A stretch of 64,000 nt of DNA from Marinobacter confluentis (GTDB lineage: Bacteria; Pseudomonadota; Gammaproteobacteria; Pseudomonadales; Oleiphilaceae). Positions 42,182-51,529 of this stretch are shown here, in pieces (within the stretch, counting starts at the first letter, position 1; every line of letters begins with the position of its first letter). The notes beneath the pieces were generated by a model, which did not search any database, had not been told where the DNA came from, and saw only the letters and a list, made by a program, of their open reading frames with translations. Both the position numbers and the translations under genes were made by a program. The stretch lies in assembly GCF_004785685.1 (NCBI RefSeq), contig NZ_SRPF01000004.1:1-64000 (forward strand). Reading direction: 5' to 3'.

Positions 42182-43150
42182 ATGCGTAAATTAACGCCGA
42201 TTGCACTGTTGTGTGCATTGTCAGCCCCTTCAGTGGCATCCGCCGAGTGCGGCGAAGTCTCCATTACCGAAATGAGCTGGACCTCGGCATCTGTCGTCAC
42301 CAGCGTTGCCAAGTTCCTGATGGAGCAGGGTTACGGCTGCGACGTCACCGTGGTCCCCTCCGACACGGTTCCCGCCGTTACGTCTGTCGCCGAGAACGGT
42401 GAGCCGGACATCGTCACCGAGCTGTGGCTGAATTCGGCGGGCGAGGCTTACCTGAAACTGGAAGAGCAGGGCAAGATCGAGCGCGTTGCCGAAGTGTTCG
42501 CACCCGGCGGCGTCGAAGGTTGGTGGATTCCCACTTATCTCGCCGAGGCCCATCCCGAGCTGAAAACCATCGAAGGCGTGATGGCCAATCCGGAACTGGT
42601 CGGCGGTCGCTTTAACAACTGCCCCAGCGGCTGGGGCTGCCGGGTTGTCAGTGACAACCTGATCCGCGCTCTGGACCTGGAAGCGTCAGGCCTTGAGGTG
42701 TTTAACCACGGCTCCGGTGAAACCCTGACCACCTCCATGGCCTCCGCCGTTGAAAGCAACGAGCCCTGGCTCGGTTACTACTGGGGCCCGACAGTCCCCC
42801 TCGGCAAATATGACATGACCAAGGTCAAGATTGGCGAGTACAAGCCCGAGGTTCACACCAAGAACCAGAGCCCGGATGCCGAAAACCCGGGCGTGTCCGA
42901 CTTTCCGGCTGCCACCATCCTGACCGCCGTCACGACAGACTTTAGTGACCGCGAGCCAGACGTGGCAGAAATGCTGGGCAACATGACCTTCAAGACCTCC
43001 ACCATGAGTGGCCTGCTGGCCTGGAAAGATGAAAACGACGCCTCTGCGGAAGAGACTGCCGTTTACTTTCTGAGCAACAACAGCGACGAATGGTCCAGCT
43101 GGCTTAACGACTCGGCCAGAAAAAATCTCGCCAACATGCTTGGTGAGTAA
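42182..43150 (+). CDS. Glycine betaine/choline-type ABC transporter substrate-binding protein
   Basis: The 322-aa OpuAC-domain protein has a signal peptide ending SVASA (residue 20), then ECGEVSITEMSWTSASVVTS and the aromatic ligand-box segments GGVEGWWIPTYL, CPSGWGC and EPWLGYYWGP typical of quaternary ammonium binding. It is first in the order binding protein, permease, ATPase. AGGAG precedes the ATG. A terminator-like hairpin follows the gene. Confidence 0.9.
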   Translation: MRKLTPIALLCALSAPSVASAECGEVSITEMSWTSASVVTSVAKFLMEQGYGCDVTVVPSDTVPAVTSVAENGEPDIVTELWLNSAGEAYLKLEEQGKIERVAEVFAPGGVEGWWIPTYLAEAHPELKTIEGVMANPELVGGRFNNCPSGWGCRVVSDNLIRALDLEASGLEVFNHGSGETLTTSMASAVESNEPWLGYYWGPTVPLGKYDMTKVKIGEYKPEVHTKNQSPDAENPGVSDFPAATILTAVTTDFSDREPDVAEMLGNMTFKTSTMSGLLAWKDENDASAEETAVYFLSNNSDEWSSWLNDSARKNLANMLGE

Positions 43151-43160
43151 AGCCCTACAG

Positions 43161-43188
43161 AAAGAGCCGGTTCGCCGGCTCTTTTTCT
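43161..43188 (+). terminator. Intercistronic terminator / mRNA-stabilising hairpin
   Basis: AAAGAGCCGG, a TTCG tetraloop and CCGGCTCTTT form a perfect 10-bp stem followed by TTCTTT. It lies 10 bp after the binding-protein stop and 65 bp before the permease ATG. It would let the binding protein be made in excess over the membrane parts, as common in binding-protein operons. Confidence 0.85.
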
Positions 43189-43252
43189 TTCCGGGTTTTA
43201 AAAAATCATACCCAATACCTCATTCTGAAAGCGCAAGGAATATTGACAGCTC

Positions 43253-44287
43253 ATGGCCACCTACGACTTTCTTTTTTCATCGCTCGGTCTCAAAGAGTGG
43301 TGTGCAGAAGGCAAGAGCGACGCGCCCATGTCTATGGCCGCGCTGCTCAGTAAATCAAAAGGCACGGACGAACAGGAAGTCTCAATCTGGGAGCTGCCTT
43401 TTCCATCCATGGACGCGCTCAATGACTCCTGCGCCAGATTTCCCCAGTCCCGGGATCTGACCAAGGGACTGGAAGAAGGCTTTCTTGCCGTCAAGGACAA
43501 CCTCAGCGTTGTGCTGGACCCAATAACCCAGCCCCTGAGCTGGGCCCTGGACGGCACCCTCTACGGCATGTTGAATACCCCCTGGTGGATCGTGATACCG
43601 GTGCTGCTGGCGGTGGTGCTGTTTGTCACCAAATCCTGGAAGCTGGTCGGTTTCGTGGCCGGCAGCCTTTGCCTTCTGGCCTTTATCGACTATTACGAAT
43701 ACGCCATGCAGACCCTGGCCATCATCTTTGTGTGCGCCTTTCTCTGCGTGCTCATCGGGGTACCTATCGGTATAGCCATGTCCCGCAGCGACATGATGCA
43801 GCGGCTGACGATTCCGGTGCTGGATATGCTGCAGACGCTGCCGCCCTTCGTGTACCTGATTCCGCTGATTTTCCTGTTCAGCGTGACCGAATCCAAACTC
43901 TACGGCATTGCCATCATTCTTTACGCCATTGTGCCGGTGATTCGCCTGACCAACCTGGGCATCCGGCTGGTGGATAAAGACGTGATTGAAGCCGCCAACG
44001 CCTTCGGCATGACCAGCCATCAGAAGCTGTTCAAGGTCCAGATTCCCCTGGCGTTGCCCAACATCATGGCTGGCGTAAACCAGACCATCATGATGAGCCT
44101 GGCCATGGTGGTGATCGCGTCCCTGGTGTCCGCTCCCGGCCTTGGTGTGCTGGTACTTCAGGGCATCCGCAACCTGGAGCTGGGTGTTGGCCTGGTGGCC
44201 GGCCTTGGCATTGTGATCCTGGCGGTGATTCTTGACCGGGTCACCAAAGCCTCGCTGGCGCGCATCAACGCCTCGCAGAAACAATAA
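43253..44287 (+). CDS. Glycine betaine/proline ABC transporter permease (ProW-like)
   Basis: The 344-aa membrane protein has a hydrophilic N-terminal extension of about 110 residues, as in ProW, then BPD_transp_1 helices with the ATPase-coupling loop EAANAFGMTSHQKLFKVQIPLALPNIMAGV. MLQTLPPFVYLIPLIFLF is typical of this family. It follows the binding-protein gene and a hairpin and lies 11 bp before the ATPase gene. Confidence 0.9.
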   Translation: MATYDFLFSSLGLKEWCAEGKSDAPMSMAALLSKSKGTDEQEVSIWELPFPSMDALNDSCARFPQSRDLTKGLEEGFLAVKDNLSVVLDPITQPLSWALDGTLYGMLNTPWWIVIPVLLAVVLFVTKSWKLVGFVAGSLCLLAFIDYYEYAMQTLAIIFVCAFLCVLIGVPIGIAMSRSDMMQRLTIPVLDMLQTLPPFVYLIPLIFLFSVTESKLYGIAIILYAIVPVIRLTNLGIRLVDKDVIEAANAFGMTSHQKLFKVQIPLALPNIMAGVNQTIMMSLAMVVIASLVSAPGLGVLVLQGIRNLELGVGLVAGLGIVILAVILDRVTKASLARINASQKQ

Positions 44288-44298
44288 GGGAGCAAATC

Positions 44299-45357
44299 AT
44301 GGGCCAGGACATCAAGATATCCATTCGCAACCTGTACAAGATTTTTGGCAAGACGCCGGACGTTGCGCTGGAATACGTCAAGCGAGGCATGGGCAAACCA
44401 GAACTTCTGGAGAAGCACAAACACGTGCTTGGCCTGGAAAACATCAACGTCGATATGCAGGAAGGCGAAATCACGGTAATCATGGGGCTATCGGGCTCCG
44501 GTAAATCCACCCTGATCCGCCATCTGAACCGCCTGATCGAGCCCACCGACGGCCAGATAATGATCGATGGGGAAAACGTGCTCGACTTTGATGAAGAGCG
44601 CCTTCGCAAGCTGCGCCGTGAAGGCATGTCCATGGTGTTCCAGAAGTTCGCCCTGCTGCCTCACCGTACAGTGCTGGAGAACGCCGGCATGGCGCTTTCT
44701 GTTCGCGGATTCAAGGTTGAGGAATTCGAGTCTGAGGCCAGAAAATGGCTGGCCCGTGTCGGCCTGGAAGGTAACGGCGACCAGTACCCCCATGAGCTTT
44801 CTGGCGGCATGCAGCAACGGGTGGGTATTGCCCGGGCTCTGGCGTCCAACTCGCCAATCATGCTGATGGATGAAGCTTTCTCGGCGCTGGACCCGCTGAT
44901 CCGCTCGGACATGCAGGACCTGTTGCTGGAGCTACAGGAAGAACTGCAGAAGACCATCGTGTTCATCACCCATGATTTGGACGAAGCGCTGAAACTGGCC
45001 GACCATCTGGTCATTCTCAAGGATGGCCACGTGGTCCAGCAGGGGGAGCCCCAGGAAATCCTGATGAACCCGAATGACCCCTACATCACTGACTTTATCG
45101 CCGATATTAACCGGGCACGAGTGCTGCGGGTTCGCTCGGTAATGGAAAAAACCAGCGAAGCCCCGGAAGACTGCGCGGGGGACCTGTCGGAACACGACAA
45201 CCTGGAGTCGGTGATTGCCAGATCCAATGGCGACACCGACCTTGTTTACCGGGTTACCCGCAGGGGTAACCAGATTGGCATTCTGGACATGAAGGTTCTG
45301 GTGCGGGCACTGGTGCCGACGGAATCGTCAGACAGCGTTGAGCGGGCCCAGCTCTAG
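44299..45357 (+). CDS. Glycine betaine/proline ABC transporter ATP-binding protein (ProV-like)
   Basis: The 352-aa ATPase has Walker A GLSGSGKSTLIRHLNRL, Q-loop QKFALLPHRTV, signature LSGGMQQRVGIARAL and Walker B IMLMDEAFSALDP. The C-terminal region (VIARSNGDTDLVYRVTRRG then IGILDM) is a shortened CBS-like regulatory part, compared with the CBS pair of ProV used for osmosensing. SD is GGGAG. Confidence 0.92.
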   Translation: MGQDIKISIRNLYKIFGKTPDVALEYVKRGMGKPELLEKHKHVLGLENINVDMQEGEITVIMGLSGSGKSTLIRHLNRLIEPTDGQIMIDGENVLDFDEERLRKLRREGMSMVFQKFALLPHRTVLENAGMALSVRGFKVEEFESEARKWLARVGLEGNGDQYPHELSGGMQQRVGIARALASNSPIMLMDEAFSALDPLIRSDMQDLLLELQEELQKTIVFITHDLDEALKLADHLVILKDGHVVQQGEPQEILMNPNDPYITDFIADINRARVLRVRSVMEKTSEAPEDCAGDLSEHDNLESVIARSNGDTDLVYRVTRRGNQIGILDMKVLVRALVPTESSDSVERAQL

Positions 45358-45372
45358 AGCCCGCCAGCAGCC

Positions 45373-46104
45373 TCACCGGGCTGCCCTGATGACGGGTTCG
45401 CCCCCGGCGCTGATCACCAGGTCAGCCTCCCGGCTGATGTCAAAGGCGTTTGCAGCTTCAAGCTGGCGCAGGAACCGGTCTTCCTGATCCATCAACGCTG
45501 GCTCGCAGGCTTTGCGAGTTGACGCCAACCGGCTTACCTCGAGGGTTTCGCCGTTTAACGACCAGGTACCGGTGTACTGGTTGCATGAGCCATTGCCGGC
45601 AATTCTGCCCTCAGGCAGGAATTCAATGGTGGCCCGGGATTTATCAATGACACCGCGGTCGCCGATCGTTGCGACGACCCATTCAACCCCCAGGATCAGC
45701 TGCTCCGGATCACCACCGCAGCCGGCAAACCGGTCACCATTGATGAACAGTCGCACCTGACGTGGGTGCGGCATACCCGTCATGGTGTCACGACATAACT
45801 GCGGCGCCGTGACCAGTTCAATGGAGAGCCCGTCCCGGGCGGCCCGGAACCGGTGCCCGGTATCGGACTGCGCCACTGTCTCGTAGCGCAACTCTTCCGT
45901 GGGTTTTCCCGGGCGTTCCAGCACCAGCTGCCCCGGCTCGACAATAACGCGCCAGAAGGGCTCATTGCCGGTTGCCGTGAATGGCTTTTCCAGGGCGGGG
46001 CCGGGGTCCGGAACCGGCTCTGGTTTTTCCGGTGACGACGAACACCCGGCCAGTCCCGCCAGTAACACAGCGCCCGCAAATACCAATAGTTGAGTTCCTT
46101 TCAT
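45373..46104 (-). CDS. Lipoprotein with COG3650-like and META (HslJ) domains
   Basis: The 243-aa protein has a lipobox LAGLAGC, a Pro-rich linker, a first domain (FTATGNEPFWRVIVEPGQLVLERPG) as in COG3650 proteins, and a C-terminal META/HslJ domain (GNGSCNQYTGTWSLNGETL, ASTRKACEPALMDQEDRFL). META proteins are heat-shock or envelope-stress related. ATG 46104 has AAGGAG upstream; a TTG lies one codon further out. Confidence 0.82.
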   Translation of the reverse strand: MKGTQLLVFAGAVLLAGLAGCSSSPEKPEPVPDPGPALEKPFTATGNEPFWRVIVEPGQLVLERPGKPTEELRYETVAQSDTGHRFRAARDGLSIELVTAPQLCRDTMTGMPHPRQVRLFINGDRFAGCGGDPEQLILGVEWVVATIGDRGVIDKSRATIEFLPEGRIAGNGSCNQYTGTWSLNGETLEVSRLASTRKACEPALMDQEDRFLRQLEAANAFDISREADLVISAGGEPVIRAAR

Positions 46105-46179
46105 CAATCCAGTCTCCTTCTAAACCTGATAGTATTCAGCCATTCCCGATACAATCCTGATACAACACGGAGCGTGTTC

Positions 46180-46917
46180 ATGGCCATGCAACTATACCAG
46201 TTTGCCATTTCCCATTACTGCGAAAAGGTCCGTTGGGCGTTGGATTATAAGGGCATTAATGTCCAGATTATTAACCTGCTACCCGGCCAGCATGTAAAAA
46301 CCATTCGCAAGCTGGGTGCCGAGGTGTCGTCCGTGCCGGTTATCGTTCACGATGGCCACTGCGTTCAGGGCTCCGCCAACATTCTGGACTATCTTGACGA
46401 GACCTTCCCGGAACGCCCACTGACGCCGTCGGACCCCACCGCCCGGACGCTGGCCCTGGACTGGGAAAAGCGTATGGATGACGAACTGGGGCCGGCGGTT
46501 CGCTGTTTCGCCTACCATTATTTTTTGCAGCGGCCGAAGCTGGTGACGCCGATGCTGACCGCAGGCACGCCTTTCTATAACCGCTACCTGATCCGTCTGG
46601 CCTTCAGCCGGGTCGACGAGATCATGCGCAAATGGATGAAGATCAACGACAAAACTGCAGAGACCGCGCGCCAGACCATGGAGCGCTACCTGACCGAGCT
46701 TGCCCAGGCGTATCAGACGTCGCCCTGGCTGGCCGGTGACAGTTTCAGCCGCGCAGACATAACCGCAGCCGCCTTTCTGGCCCCCATGTTCCAGCCACCC
46801 CAGTACCCTGTACCCTGGCCAGACCCGAAGCGCATTCCAGCGCCGGTACAGGACTGGCTGGGGCAATGGCAGCCACAGCTGCAGACCCTGGAAACACTGT
46901 ACGCGGCCAACCGCTGA
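46180..46917 (+). CDS. Glutathione S-transferase-like protein
   Basis: The 245-aa protein has a thioredoxin-fold N-domain (YQFAISHYCEKVRWALDYKG, with SHYC instead of a CxxC) and a C-terminal helical domain (WLAGDSFSRADITAAAFLAPM). The SVPVIVHDG turn is present. The start at 46180 follows CGGAGCG; the frame runs upstream to 46090 without a site. A specific substrate cannot be given. Confidence 0.85.
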   Translation: MAMQLYQFAISHYCEKVRWALDYKGINVQIINLLPGQHVKTIRKLGAEVSSVPVIVHDGHCVQGSANILDYLDETFPERPLTPSDPTARTLALDWEKRMDDELGPAVRCFAYHYFLQRPKLVTPMLTAGTPFYNRYLIRLAFSRVDEIMRKWMKINDKTAETARQTMERYLTELAQAYQTSPWLAGDSFSRADITAAAFLAPMFQPPQYPVPWPDPKRIPAPVQDWLGQWQPQLQTLETLYAANR

Positions 46918-46934
46918 GCGTTTAGCGCTGGCTC

Positions 46935-47939
46935 TTAACCTTTCGCCACAGCCTGGCGCCGGTCCCTCCCCGGCGAGCGGCCGGTCCAGCGTCTGTAGGC
47001 CCGGTTGAAAGCGCTCTGTTCGGAAAACCCCAACAACAGCGCGATATCGGCCAGGGTGAGTGATTCATCCTCCAGATACTGGTGAGCCAGCTGTTCGCGG
47101 CTGCGATCCAGCCACTGTTGCCAGCTCAGGCCGTGAGGGGCCAGGCGCCGCTGAAGGGTTCGCGGGGACATATGCATGGCAGCCGCCGCCCGGGCCAGCG
47201 TGGGCTCGCCGTCTGACAGCATTCGCAACACCACCCGCTGCATCTGTTGGTCTGCCTCGGTGCCCTGGGGTAGGGCCTGCAGCATGGCCCGGGCCTGGCG
47301 GTCCAGCAGACGGCGCAGTGTCGGGTCACGCCGTGGCATGGGCAGGCTGAGGTAACGCAGGGGAAAGCGCACCCGCACGTGACTGTCGTTCCAGGTGACC
47401 GGGCAGCCAAAAAAGGCCTCGTAAGCGCCAGCGCTTTCCGGCTCAACCTCATGGAGAAAACAGATGGCCGATGGTGGCGGTGGATGATCAATCTGGCGCC
47501 GCAGAAAGGTCACAAGCGCGGCAATGGCGGCGCCATCGGCCTGCTGCCCCAGCTCGTTATCCGAAGGCGGCCAGCGGATTTCCGCTTCGGTTTCCATCAT
47601 TTCGATCTGGACCAGACTGGTGCCGTAGAACAGGGTTTCATAGCGCTGATACGCCAGCATGGCTTCGCCCAGTGTGTCCGTTGCCAGAACCAGGTACCCC
47701 AGAACCCCCACATGGCTTGGCGTTACGCAGGCGCCCACTTCCAGTTCCGGCGCCGGACGGCCGGGTGTCAGGGCCAGGCCCTCTGCCAACATGCGACGCC
47801 ACACATCCACCGGGACATTGTCCTGGGCTGCCCGCCTCGCCAGTTCAAGCCTTAAGCTACCGGCGTCCAGCCCCTGCTGGTCGAGCCAGTCTTTCAATAG
47901 GCCGGTCCAGGCACCGGTCACGCGGATAACGCTGGCCAT
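46935..47939 (-). CDS. AraC family transcriptional regulator
   Basis: The 334-aa protein has an N-terminal arabinose-binding-2 like sensor domain (VTPSHVGVLGYLVLATDTLGEAM) and a C-terminal double helix-turn-helix (ARAAAAMHMSPRTLQRRLAPHG and LADIALLLGFSEQSAFNRAYRRWTG). The OruR/ArgR-like layout with the divergent hydroxylase gene and direct repeats in between suggests it controls that gene. GGAG lies upstream of ATG. Confidence 0.88.
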   Translation of the reverse strand: MASVIRVTGAWTGLLKDWLDQQGLDAGSLRLELARRAAQDNVPVDVWRRMLAEGLALTPGRPAPELEVGACVTPSHVGVLGYLVLATDTLGEAMLAYQRYETLFYGTSLVQIEMMETEAEIRWPPSDNELGQQADGAAIAALVTFLRRQIDHPPPPSAICFLHEVEPESAGAYEAFFGCPVTWNDSHVRVRFPLRYLSLPMPRRDPTLRRLLDRQARAMLQALPQGTEADQQMQRVVLRMLSDGEPTLARAAAAMHMSPRTLQRRLAPHGLSWQQWLDRSREQLAHQYLEDESLTLADIALLLGFSEQSAFNRAYRRWTGRSPGRDRRQAVAKG

Positions 47940-47993
47940 GGCTGTCAGGCTCCTTACGTGCTCTGGTCGCGGTTTTTGAAGTAATGACCTGAA

Positions 47994-48026
47994 TAGTCAA
48001 TTTTATGGCGTAAATTGTCAATTTTT
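47994..48026 (+). promoter_or_regulatory. Direct repeats of GTCAATTTT, 21 bp apart (candidate AraC half-sites)
   Basis: TAGTCAATTTT (47994-48004) and TTGTCAATTTTT (48015-48026) are in the same orientation, 21 bp apart (two helical turns), as for many AraC-type activators. They lie 56-88 bp upstream of the hydroxylase gene at 48082 and between it and the divergent AraC gene. Confidence 0.55.
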
Positions 48027-48081
48027 ACCCGTAGTCACGGGGGACACTGAAGATCTGATAGCAAACCTGAGACTGCCCTTC

Positions 48082-49011
48082 ATGACCCTGACCGACATGA
48101 TGATCAACGCCCTGCGTGACAGCGGTCTATTGGCGCTCTGGGAAACGCTGGCGCCCTGGCTGGCACTGGATGAGCGGCAACTGATTTTTGTCATTGCCAC
48201 GCCGGTGTTCATTGGCGTGGCGGTCTGGGAATATTTCCGCATCCGGCAGGACCCGGCCAAGATGAATCTGCCAGAGGCCTTTCGCAATTTTGCCCTGGGC
48301 GCCGGCTACCAGGCCACCGAACTGCTGTTCGCCGGGCTGATCGCTTTCCCGGTATACGCGCTCTGCTACCACTTCCGCCTGCTGGACCTGGAACTGAACG
48401 CACTCACGGTTTTTCTTACCTTCATTGGCGTGGATTTCTGCTTTTACTGGATGCACCGCAGCAGCCATCGGGTCCGCTGGTTCTGGGCGGCCCACGTGGT
48501 TCACCATTCCTCTGAACGGATGAACTTTTCCACCGCCATGCGCCAGAACGCGACCAACATTTTCAACGGCAACTGGCTGTTCTATCTGCCCCTGGCACTG
48601 ATCGGTTTTAACCCGCTCTGGATCGGCGTGGCTTTCGCCCTGTCCCTGGTGTATCAGTTTTTTATTCATACAACGGTGGTCAATAAACTTCCCGGGCCGG
48701 TTGAGTACCTGTTCAACACCCCCAGCCACCACCGGGTACACCACGGCCGTAACCCCGGCTATATTGACCGCAATTACGGCGGCACGCTGATTATCTGGGA
48801 CCGGCTGTTCGGCACTTTTGTGGCAGAAGATGCCCAGTCGCCCCCGGAATATGGCATTACCACACCGGTGCCATCCAACAACCTTCTGGTCCTCTGGACC
48901 CATGAATACCGGGACATGTTCCGGGCCATGGCCAGACCCGGCCCGCTGGGCCAGCGGCTGAAACACCTCTGGAAACCGCCCGAGTGGCAACGCAGAGACG
49001 GTTCCCGGTAG
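48082..49011 (+). CDS. Sterol desaturase / fatty acid hydroxylase family membrane enzyme
   Basis: The 309-aa integral membrane protein has the di-iron histidine boxes HRSSHR (HxxxH), HVVHHSSE (HxxHH) and SHHRVHHGRN with the surrounding FYWMH. It inserts oxygen in a lipid substrate, not identified. The divergent AraC gene and direct repeats suggest inducible control. An alpha/beta hydrolase gene follows. Confidence 0.88.
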   Translation: MTLTDMMINALRDSGLLALWETLAPWLALDERQLIFVIATPVFIGVAVWEYFRIRQDPAKMNLPEAFRNFALGAGYQATELLFAGLIAFPVYALCYHFRLLDLELNALTVFLTFIGVDFCFYWMHRSSHRVRWFWAAHVVHHSSERMNFSTAMRQNATNIFNGNWLFYLPLALIGFNPLWIGVAFALSLVYQFFIHTTVVNKLPGPVEYLFNTPSHHRVHHGRNPGYIDRNYGGTLIIWDRLFGTFVAEDAQSPPEYGITTPVPSNNLLVLWTHEYRDMFRAMARPGPLGQRLKHLWKPPEWQRRDGSR

Positions 49012-49049
49012 ACTCCACTTCCAATAAAAACACAGACGGACCTGACCCA

Positions 49050-49973
49050 ATGAACGCACAGGAACGCTTCATCACCAGCCCGGACGGCCATCAGATACCC
49101 CTGCTTTGCTGGGTTCCCGGCACTGACAGCGCCGAACCTGCCAGCCGCGTTTTGATCATAGCCCACGGCATGGCCGAACATGCGGCGCGCTATCAGCCTT
49201 TGGCTTTATGGCTGAACCAGCGGGGGGTTGCGGTTTATGCCATCCAGCATCGGGGTCATGGCCCCCATTGTCCGCCAGAGCAAAGAGGCCACTACGCCGA
49301 TGAAGACGGCTGGCAGAAAGTGATTGATGATCTGGCGCAGGCGGTTCAACACCTTCGTTCTGAACACCCGGGCCTACCCCTAAGCCTGTTTGGTCACAGC
49401 ATGGGGTCGTTTATTTCCCAGGCCTATGCCCAGCAGTACGGCAATGACATTGATAACCTTCTGCTGTGCGCCACCAACCGGATCGACCGCCTGAAGCTCA
49501 GCCCCTATCTGGGGCTGGTCAGGTTGATCAAACGGTCGCGGGGCAAACACCACCGCAGCCCGCTGATTGACCGGCTGTCGTTCGATGCCTTCAACCGGCA
49601 GTTTGCGCCCAACCGGACCGGCCATGACTGGCTCAGCCGAGATGCCGGGCAGGTAGATCGATACGAAGCGGACCCGCTATGCGGTTTTACCTGCACAGTG
49701 GGGCTCTGGAACGATTTTATCGGGGGTATGCTCAGCCTCAATCCGGATCAATGGCGAAAAGATCTGCCGGTGCACCTGATGGCCGGTGACCAGGACCCGG
49801 TCGGCGAAATGGGCAAGGGCTTCAAACGCCACATCGCCAACCTTCGCAAAGCCGGTGTCTGCGTTGCCTCTGAACGGCTGTTCGAAGGCGCCCGCCACGA
49901 ACTGGTAAACGAAACCGTGGCCGATCAGGTGTGGCAGCATGTTTACCAGTGCCTTGTTTACTCAAAACCATGA
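49050..49973 (+). CDS. Alpha/beta hydrolase (monoacylglycerol lipase type)
   Basis: The 307-aa protein has the nucleophile elbow LFGHSMGSFIS, an oxyanion region AHGMAEHAARYQPLA, a catalytic Asp region MAGDQDPVG and His in GARHELVNE. The sequence resembles Serine aminopeptidase S33 / monoglyceride lipases. ATG 49050 is preferred over the upstream in-frame start at 48984, which lies in the hydroxylase gene. No signal peptide. Confidence 0.88.
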   Translation: MNAQERFITSPDGHQIPLLCWVPGTDSAEPASRVLIIAHGMAEHAARYQPLALWLNQRGVAVYAIQHRGHGPHCPPEQRGHYADEDGWQKVIDDLAQAVQHLRSEHPGLPLSLFGHSMGSFISQAYAQQYGNDIDNLLLCATNRIDRLKLSPYLGLVRLIKRSRGKHHRSPLIDRLSFDAFNRQFAPNRTGHDWLSRDAGQVDRYEADPLCGFTCTVGLWNDFIGGMLSLNPDQWRKDLPVHLMAGDQDPVGEMGKGFKRHIANLRKAGVCVASERLFEGARHELVNETVADQVWQHVYQCLVYSKP

Positions 49974-50029
49974 CGGCGACCGGCCCGGAGCGCTAAGATC
50001 AGGACCATTCCAAAAAAACAGGAGCAGGC

Positions 50030-50827
50030 ATGTTTACCAATCGAGTAGTCTGGATTACCGGCGCGTCCTCCGGCATCGGCGAAGCACTGGCCGTGCGGTT
50101 CTCCCGGGATAACGCGCGGATTGTACTTTCCGCAAGGCGGCAACCGGAACTCGAGCGGGTGAAAAATCGCTGTATTGATGAAGGTGCGGCGGCATCAAAC
50201 CTGTTTGTCCTGCCGTTGGACGTGACCGAACTGGATGCCCTGCCCGGTAAGGTGTCAGAGGTACTGGCGCATTTCGGCCAGATCGATCTGCTGATCAACA
50301 ACGCCGGCCTGTCCCAGCGATCCCTGTGCAAAGACACCGAGCTGTCGGTCTATCAGAAGCTGCTGGATGTGGACGTAATGGGGCAGATTGCGCTTACCAA
50401 GGCTGTCCTGCCCCACATGCTGGAGCGCCGGTCCGGCCACCTTGCCGTTACCGCCAGCGTTGCCGGCAAGGTCGGGGTTCCATTACGCACCGGTTATTGC
50501 GCCGCCAAACACGCCGTCATGGGCTTCTTCGATGCCCTGCGCGCCGAGGTGGAAGACGAGGGTATTCTGGTGTCTACCATCACCCCGGGCTTTATCCGGA
50601 CCGACATTTCCCGCAATGCGCTGTCTGCGGACGGTTCGGCTTTTGGTGAAGAAGACGAAAATATCGCCGGTGGCATGGATGTGAACGAATGCGCGGACGT
50701 CATCGTCCAGGGTCTTGGCAAAGCCCGACGCGAAATTCCCGTCGGTAAAGGAAAGGAAATGGCCGCCCTCTGGGTGAAACGCCTGGCGCCGGAAATGATG
50801 TTCAAACTCGCCAGAAAACAGGGCTGA
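50030..50827 (+). CDS. Short-chain dehydrogenase/reductase
   Basis: The 265-aa classical SDR has the cofactor motif TGASSGIGEALA, NNAGLSQRS, catalytic Ser in TASVAGK and Tyr-Lys in GYCAAKHAV, with GFIRTDIS after. NAD(P) dependence; substrate unknown but plausibly a lipid intermediate. AGGAGC precedes the ATG. Confidence 0.9.
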   Translation: MFTNRVVWITGASSGIGEALAVRFSRDNARIVLSARRQPELERVKNRCIDEGAAASNLFVLPLDVTELDALPGKVSEVLAHFGQIDLLINNAGLSQRSLCKDTELSVYQKLLDVDVMGQIALTKAVLPHMLERRSGHLAVTASVAGKVGVPLRTGYCAAKHAVMGFFDALRAEVEDEGILVSTITPGFIRTDISRNALSADGSAFGEEDENIAGGMDVNECADVIVQGLGKARREIPVGKGKEMAALWVKRLAPEMMFKLARKQG

Positions 50828-50887
50828 CCGGCACCTCAATCGGTTTTTTTGCGGTACCGGCCTCCACGCCCTTTCGGTTGGCAGGAT

Positions 50888-51529
50888 TCAGCGGGTGCCG
50901 TAAACCACCATGGTCTTGCCTTTGACACGGACCAGGCCCTGATCTTCCAGGGTTTTGAGAACCCGGCCGACCATCTCCCGGGAGCAGCCCACGATGCGGC
51001 CAATTTCCTGCCGGGTAATCTTGATCTGCATGCCGTCCGGATGAGTCATGGCGTCCGGCTCCTTGCACAGGTCCAGCAGGGTGCGGGCAACACGGCCGGT
51101 AACATCCAGAAATGCAAGATCGCCGACCTTGCGTGTGGTCTGGCGCAGGCGGGACGCCATCTGCTCGCCAATGAAGTAGAGGACCCTCGGATCCTGCTGG
51201 GCAATCTCGCGGAATTTGGTGTAGCTGATTTCAGCCACTTCGCATTCGCTCTTGGCTTTGACCCAGGCGCTGCGGGAGTCCATGTTGTCGAACAGCCCCA
51301 TTTCGCCGAAAAAGTCCCCGGCGTTCAGATAAGCCATGATCATTTCACGACCGTCGTCGTCTTCAATAATCACGGTGACCGATCCCTTGACGATGTAGAA
51401 CAGGGAATCGCTTTTATCGCCAGCGTAAATGATGGTGCTTTTGGCGGGGTAACGCCGACGATGGCATTGGGACAGGAAATAATCCAGGTGCTTGGTCTTC
51501 TGTTCAACCGGCTTGACGATAGTAGCCAT
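50888..51529 (-). CDS. crp: cAMP receptor protein (Crp/Vfr)
   Basis: The 213-aa protein has a cyclic nucleotide domain ([38 protein letters not shown]) and a helix-turn-helix [21 protein letters not shown], very close to Pseudomonas Vfr. Start 51529 aligns with the Vfr N-terminus; ATG 51541 lies too near the AAGGAGG. Gene order crp-osmC-speD is as in Pseudomonas. The 298-bp upstream gap has no obvious CRP site. Confidence 0.94.
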   Translation of the reverse strand: MATIVKPVEQKTKHLDYFLSQCHRRRYPAKSTIIYAGDKSDSLFYIVKGSVTVIIEDDDGREMIMAYLNAGDFFGEMGLFDNMDSRSAWVKAKSECEVAEISYTKFREIAQQDPRVLYFIGEQMASRLRQTTRKVGDLAFLDVTGRVARTLLDLCKEPDAMTHPDGMQIKITRQEIGRIVGCSREMVGRVLKTLEDQGLVRVKGKTMVVYGTR

